From NCBI GenBank assembly GCA_023423675.1, contig JAFAFD010000147.1:1-7786 (forward strand): a stretch of 7,786 bases of DNA, written 5' to 3'. Shown here piece by piece: positions 6,059 through 7,786 of this stretch (its first letter is position 1; the number at the start of each line of letters is the position of its first letter). A model generated the notes under the pieces. That model did not search any database. It saw only the letters and a list, made by a program, of their open reading frames with translations, and was not told where the DNA came from. The DNA is from Pseudomonadota bacterium (lineage in GTDB: Bacteria; Pseudomonadota; Gammaproteobacteria; Xanthomonadales; Xanthomonadaceae). A program made the position numbers and the translations under genes.

Positions 6059-6802
6059 TCACGCATCGTCATCCAGCGCATCGCCATCCCAGTCGGGCAG
6101 CGCATCGTCGGCACCCGCAGCGTCGGGGTCCACCGGCTCCAGCAGGGTGTAGTCATCGCGTCGCGCATCGCGGATGCCCAGGCCCACATAGGCGGCCTCC
6201 AGCGCCGCTGTATGCGCGTGCCGTCGCAGCTGGGCCGCCGTGGTCAGCTCGCCCCTCAGCCAAGCCGCGGCAGCCGCAGGCTCCACAAACACCGGCCCAT
6301 CGGCAGACAGCGGGGCCGGGATCGCCGGATTGCCGTCGGTCAGGATCGAAAACGTGTCGCGCATGTCGCCGGCCTCGTCCTGCCAGTGCTCCCACAGCCC
6401 GGCCGCCAGCAGCGCCAATCCATCCTGGCGCTGGACGAACATCGGCCACGGTGGTCGCCGCTGCCGGTCCCATTTGAAATAGCCGGTCATCGGCACGATG
6501 CAGCGCCGCTTGCTCCAGGCATCGGCGAAGACGCGGCTGCGCGGAGCGCGTTCCAGCCGGGCAGTCACCGTGGTGTAGGGCGTGGACGGCTGCTTCGACC
6601 AGCGCGGCACCAGGCCCCACTGCATCTCTGCAACGACCGTCGTGGTCTGCTCATCGGCGGCGCCGGCGGCCCAGACCCAGGCGTGGCCGTCCTTGCCGAT
6701 GTTGTAGCGCGCATCCGCCGTTGCCAGTGCTGCCGACACGTCGCCGGGCAGGGCAGCAGCAAAGCTGTCCACGTCCACGAAGGCCTGCACGAAACGCCGC
6801 AT
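6059..6802 (-). CDS. SRAP-family protein (YedK/HMCES-like) lacking the catalytic residues
   Basis: A 247-residue member of the SRAP fold (DUF159), whose active members bind single-stranded DNA and crosslink to abasic sites through Cys2. Family landmarks kept: RYNI (32-35), WGLVPRW (62-68), the segment VFADAWSKRRCIVP (91-104), LLAAGLWEHW (131-140) and FSILTDGNPAI (151-161). Catalytic features lost: the family start MCGRF is MRRF, so Cys2 is absent; the Asn of NARAE is Thr80 (TARLE); the Glu of GFYEW is Lys110 (GYFKW); no HxRMP motif follows 161. The only cysteine is Cys101, an interior position. The C terminus is strongly acidic (about 225-247). The start is firm: GGAG at 6811-6808 is five bases upstream of the ATG, and an in-frame TGA (the upstream gene's stop) precedes it. 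Last gene of a three-gene operon. Likely role is non-catalytic DNA binding or something new; not established. Confidence 0.88.
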   Translation of the reverse strand: MRRFVQAFVDVDSFAAALPGDVSAALATADARYNIGKDGHAWVWAAGAADEQTTTVVAEMQWGLVPRWSKQPSTPYTTVTARLERAPRSRVFADAWSKRRCIVPMTGYFKWDRQRRPPWPMFVQRQDGLALLAAGLWEHWQDEAGDMRDTFSILTDGNPAIPAPLSADGPVFVEPAAAAAWLRGELTTAAQLRRHAHTAALEAAYVGLGIRDARRDDYTLLEPVDPDAAGADDALPDWDGDALDDDA

Positions 6803-6820
6803 GCCCGCTCCGTCGCCGCC

Positions 6821-7009
6821 TCAGCGCGGCGGATGTCCCTGCAGCAGGTCGCGTCCGCGCGGGGTCAGGTCGATGTCGCCGTCTTCCGCCTGCACGGCAA
6901 GGCCTGCCTTCACCGCCCAAGTGGCGGCGTCACTGTCCACCTGCTCGGCATCGGCAATGGCCTGCAGGATCTGGCGCTGTGCCCCGGTCAGTGACGCGTC
7001 CATGTTCAT
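6821..7009 (-). CDS. Small protein, 62 aa, winged-helix-like sequence, unknown function
   Basis: Not recognised. Begins MNMDASLTGAQRQILQAIAD and ends GRDLLQGHPPR. A helix at about 8-20, a second region DAATWAVKAGLAVQ (28-41), then a turn and LTPRGRDLL (48-56). This resembles the last helix and wing of winged-helix proteins, where LTxxGxxLL is common, but the protein is too short for a firm call. The start ATG (7009-7007) overlaps the TGA of the upstream zinc-ribbon gene in an ATGA arrangement, which implies translational coupling; a second ATG two codons on is possible. The downstream SRAP gene begins 18 bases after its stop. It is acidic in the middle and basic at the end, and is presumably cytoplasmic. 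Confidence 0.7.
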   Translation of the reverse strand: MNMDASLTGAQRQILQAIADAEQVDSDAATWAVKAGLAVQAEDGDIDLTPRGRDLLQGHPPR

Positions 7010-7254
7010 ACGCCCAACACGCGCGGCAGCTTCCAGTCCGCGACCCGGGCATTGCTTACCGCCTGGTGGCATCCGCAGTCGTCACAGCGGAACAGCGTGC
7101 CGCCAGGCAGGTGCAACAGATTGCCGTCCGTAGACGAGGTGGTGGCGTCGCAGTGGTTGCAGGTGACGGTCAGCGAGGTGATGCGTTCCACCCCGCCGGC
7201 CATGTTGAAGACGGCCTCAAAGGCGCGAATGGCGAAATGACCGGTATCCGACAT
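7006..7254 (-). CDS. Small zinc-ribbon protein, 82 aa, first gene of the SRAP operon
   Basis: Not assignable to a named family. It contains CNHC (32-35) and CDDC (57-60) separated by 21 residues, the spacing of a four-cysteine zinc ribbon, with a further GCH at 61-63. Strand-like LTVTCNHC and GGTLFRCDDC support a rubredoxin-like knuckle fold. The N-terminal 31 residues (MSDTGHFAIRAFEAVFNMAG...) may be a helix. The ATG at 7254 has no strong ribosome site; Met18 (7203) is a possible alternative that keeps both knuckles. Its stop overlaps the start of the 62-residue gene by four bases, so the two are probably translated together. Zinc ribbons of this size usually bind nucleic acid or another protein; with an SRAP protein in the operon, a DNA-related role is an inference only. 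Confidence 0.72.
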   Translation of the reverse strand: MSDTGHFAIRAFEAVFNMAGGVERITSLTVTCNHCDATTSSTDGNLLHLPGGTLFRCDDCGCHQAVSNARVADWKLPRVLGV

Positions 7255-7291
7255 GGGAGAGGGCGTGCCAAGGGAGAAGGTGCATTCATCG

Positions 7292-7309
7292 TCACACTTT
7301 CACCTGTGA
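7292..7309. promoter_or_regulatory. Inverted repeat TCACA-N8-TGTGA upstream of the zinc-ribbon/SRAP operon
   Basis: TCACA (7292-7296) and TGTGA (7305-7309) are exact complements with eight bases between them, 37 bases upstream of the operon's first ATG. The half-sites face the opposite way to a CRP/Clp site (TGTGA-N6-TCACA), so this is not called as one. It may be an operator for another regulator. No convincing -35/-10 pair was found nearby. Confidence 0.25.
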
Positions 7310-7363
7310 TGACCCCGTCAGCCCGATGCGGTGGCGAGGTCAAATCCAGCCGCGTGGCAACAG

Positions 7364-7383
7364 CCCCTGCCACCGGCAAGGGG
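7364..7383 (-). terminator. Hairpin after the MFS gene, possible terminator
   Basis: CCCCTGCC (7364-7371) pairs with GGCAAGGGG (7375-7383) with one bulged A and loop ACC. It begins 14 bases past the MFS stop on the minus strand. No U-tract follows. Its core (GCC CCTGCC acc GGCAAGGG) resembles the core of the 39-base hairpin units near 6000 and may be a decayed copy. An alternative stem, GTGGCA (7354-7359) with TGCCAC (7368-7373), shares bases with it, so only one can form. Confidence 0.4.
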
Positions 7384-7396
7384 AGCGTACCGGGCC

Positions 7397-7786
7397 TCAG
7401 CCACCCTTGCGGCGGCGGTCGACCAGCATCGACACGCCCCACAGCATCAGGCCGCCAATCGCGGTGGCGGCACCGACATAGCCGGTGGTGGCCGGGCTGA
7501 AGCCGGCGCTGATGGCCATGCCGCCCAGCCACGGGCCCAGCGCGTTGGCGGTGTTGAACGCCGCGTGATTGGAGGCCGCGGCCAGCGTCTGCGCCTCGCC
7601 GGCCACGTCCATCAGGCGGGTCTGCAGCACGGCGGCCAGCGCCCCCATGGTACCTACGGTGACGATCATCGGGCCGATCGTCCACACCGACTGCGCGGCC
7701 AGCGGGTACAGCAGCAGCATCACGATGGACCACACCAGCACGACGGCGGCGGCGTTGAAGTGGAACTTGTCCACCAGCCAGCCGCC
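7397..7786 (-). CDS. MFS transporter (AraJ/YdhP-like), C-terminal 129 residues (cut by window edge)
   Basis: The frame enters from the right edge (GGWLVDKFHFN...) and stops at 7397. The fragment holds about four membrane helices: roughly 12-32, 36-57, a segment around 80-97, and 101-123. The stretch ASNHAAFNTANALGPWLGG (71-89) matches the helix typical of AraJ/YdhP-type major facilitator antiporters of the DHA1 group (canonical NHSAFNxxNALGAWLGG). GGWLVDK at the edge resembles the repeated cytoplasmic GxLxD loop motif of the family. The tail DRRRKGG is basic, as expected for a cytoplasmic C terminus. The role would be proton-driven efflux across the inner membrane; the substrate cannot be told. 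The N-terminal two thirds lie outside the window. Confidence 0.92.
   Translation of the reverse strand, partial: GGWLVDKFHFNAAAVVLVWSIVMLLLYPLAAQSVWTIGPMIVTVGTMGALAAVLQTRLMDVAGEAQTLAAASNHAAFNTANALGPWLGGMAISAGFSPATTGYVGAATAIGGLMLWGVSMLVDRRRKGG

Noticed and set aside
7292..7309. CRP/Clp binding site
   Set aside because: The half-sites TCACA and TGTGA are in the reverse order and eight bases apart, unlike TGTGA-N6-TCACA.
6212..7500. Overlapping plus-strand open frames of about 260 residues opposite the SRAP operon
   Set aside because: They cross three well-supported minus-strand genes and show only Arg/Ala-rich low-complexity sequence.

Overview
The window looks like chromosomal DNA of a Stenotrophomonas, probably of the S. 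maltophilia group (Xanthomonadaceae). The grounds are the very high G+C with strong G/C third-position bias, a GTAG-headed REP-type stem-loop of the SMAG kind known from S. maltophilia, and a second intergenic hairpin family built around GGTCAGA...GGATCCG. Genus is an inference; no rRNA or marker gene is present. No phage, insertion sequence, CRISPR array or tRNA is visible.

Layout. (1) 1-827, minus: N-terminal part of a GAF-HisKA sensor kinase that runs off the left edge. (2) 945-1361, plus: a divergently transcribed, cysteine-rich protein of unknown function. (3) 1394-3157, minus: a GAF / degenerate GGDEF / EAL protein, probably a cyclic-di-GMP phosphodiesterase; a SMAG repeat sits between it and the convergent gene 2 and supplies its stop codon. 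(4) 3349-5469, minus: a methyl-accepting chemotaxis protein with an unusually long array of HAMP-like units, preceded by a good match to a sigma-28 (FliA) promoter. (5) 5615-5884, minus: a small membrane protein of unknown function. (6) 5951-6047: two inverted copies of a 39-base hairpin repeat. (7) 6059-7254, minus: a compact three-gene operon encoding a CxxC zinc-ribbon protein, a 62-residue protein whose start overlaps the previous stop (ATGA), and an SRAP-family protein (YedK/HMCES relatives) that lacks the catalytic residues of the family. (8) 7397-7786, minus: C-terminal end of an MFS transporter of the AraJ/YdhP-like drug:H+ antiporter group.

Genes 1, 3 and 4 are all signal-input proteins (histidine kinase, c-di-GMP turnover, chemoreceptor), so the left two thirds of the window is a signalling neighbourhood linked to motility and lifestyle. 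They appear to be separate transcription units rather than one operon: gaps between them contain inverted repeats, and the chemoreceptor has its own flagellar-class promoter. The right third is different: the SRAP operon is tightly packed and looks like a functional unit. The most unusual items are the SRAP homologue with no catalytic Cys, Asn, Glu or His and its two small partners, the five-unit HAMP-like array in the chemoreceptor, and the repeat-derived stop codon. No gap without a gene exceeds 200 bases.
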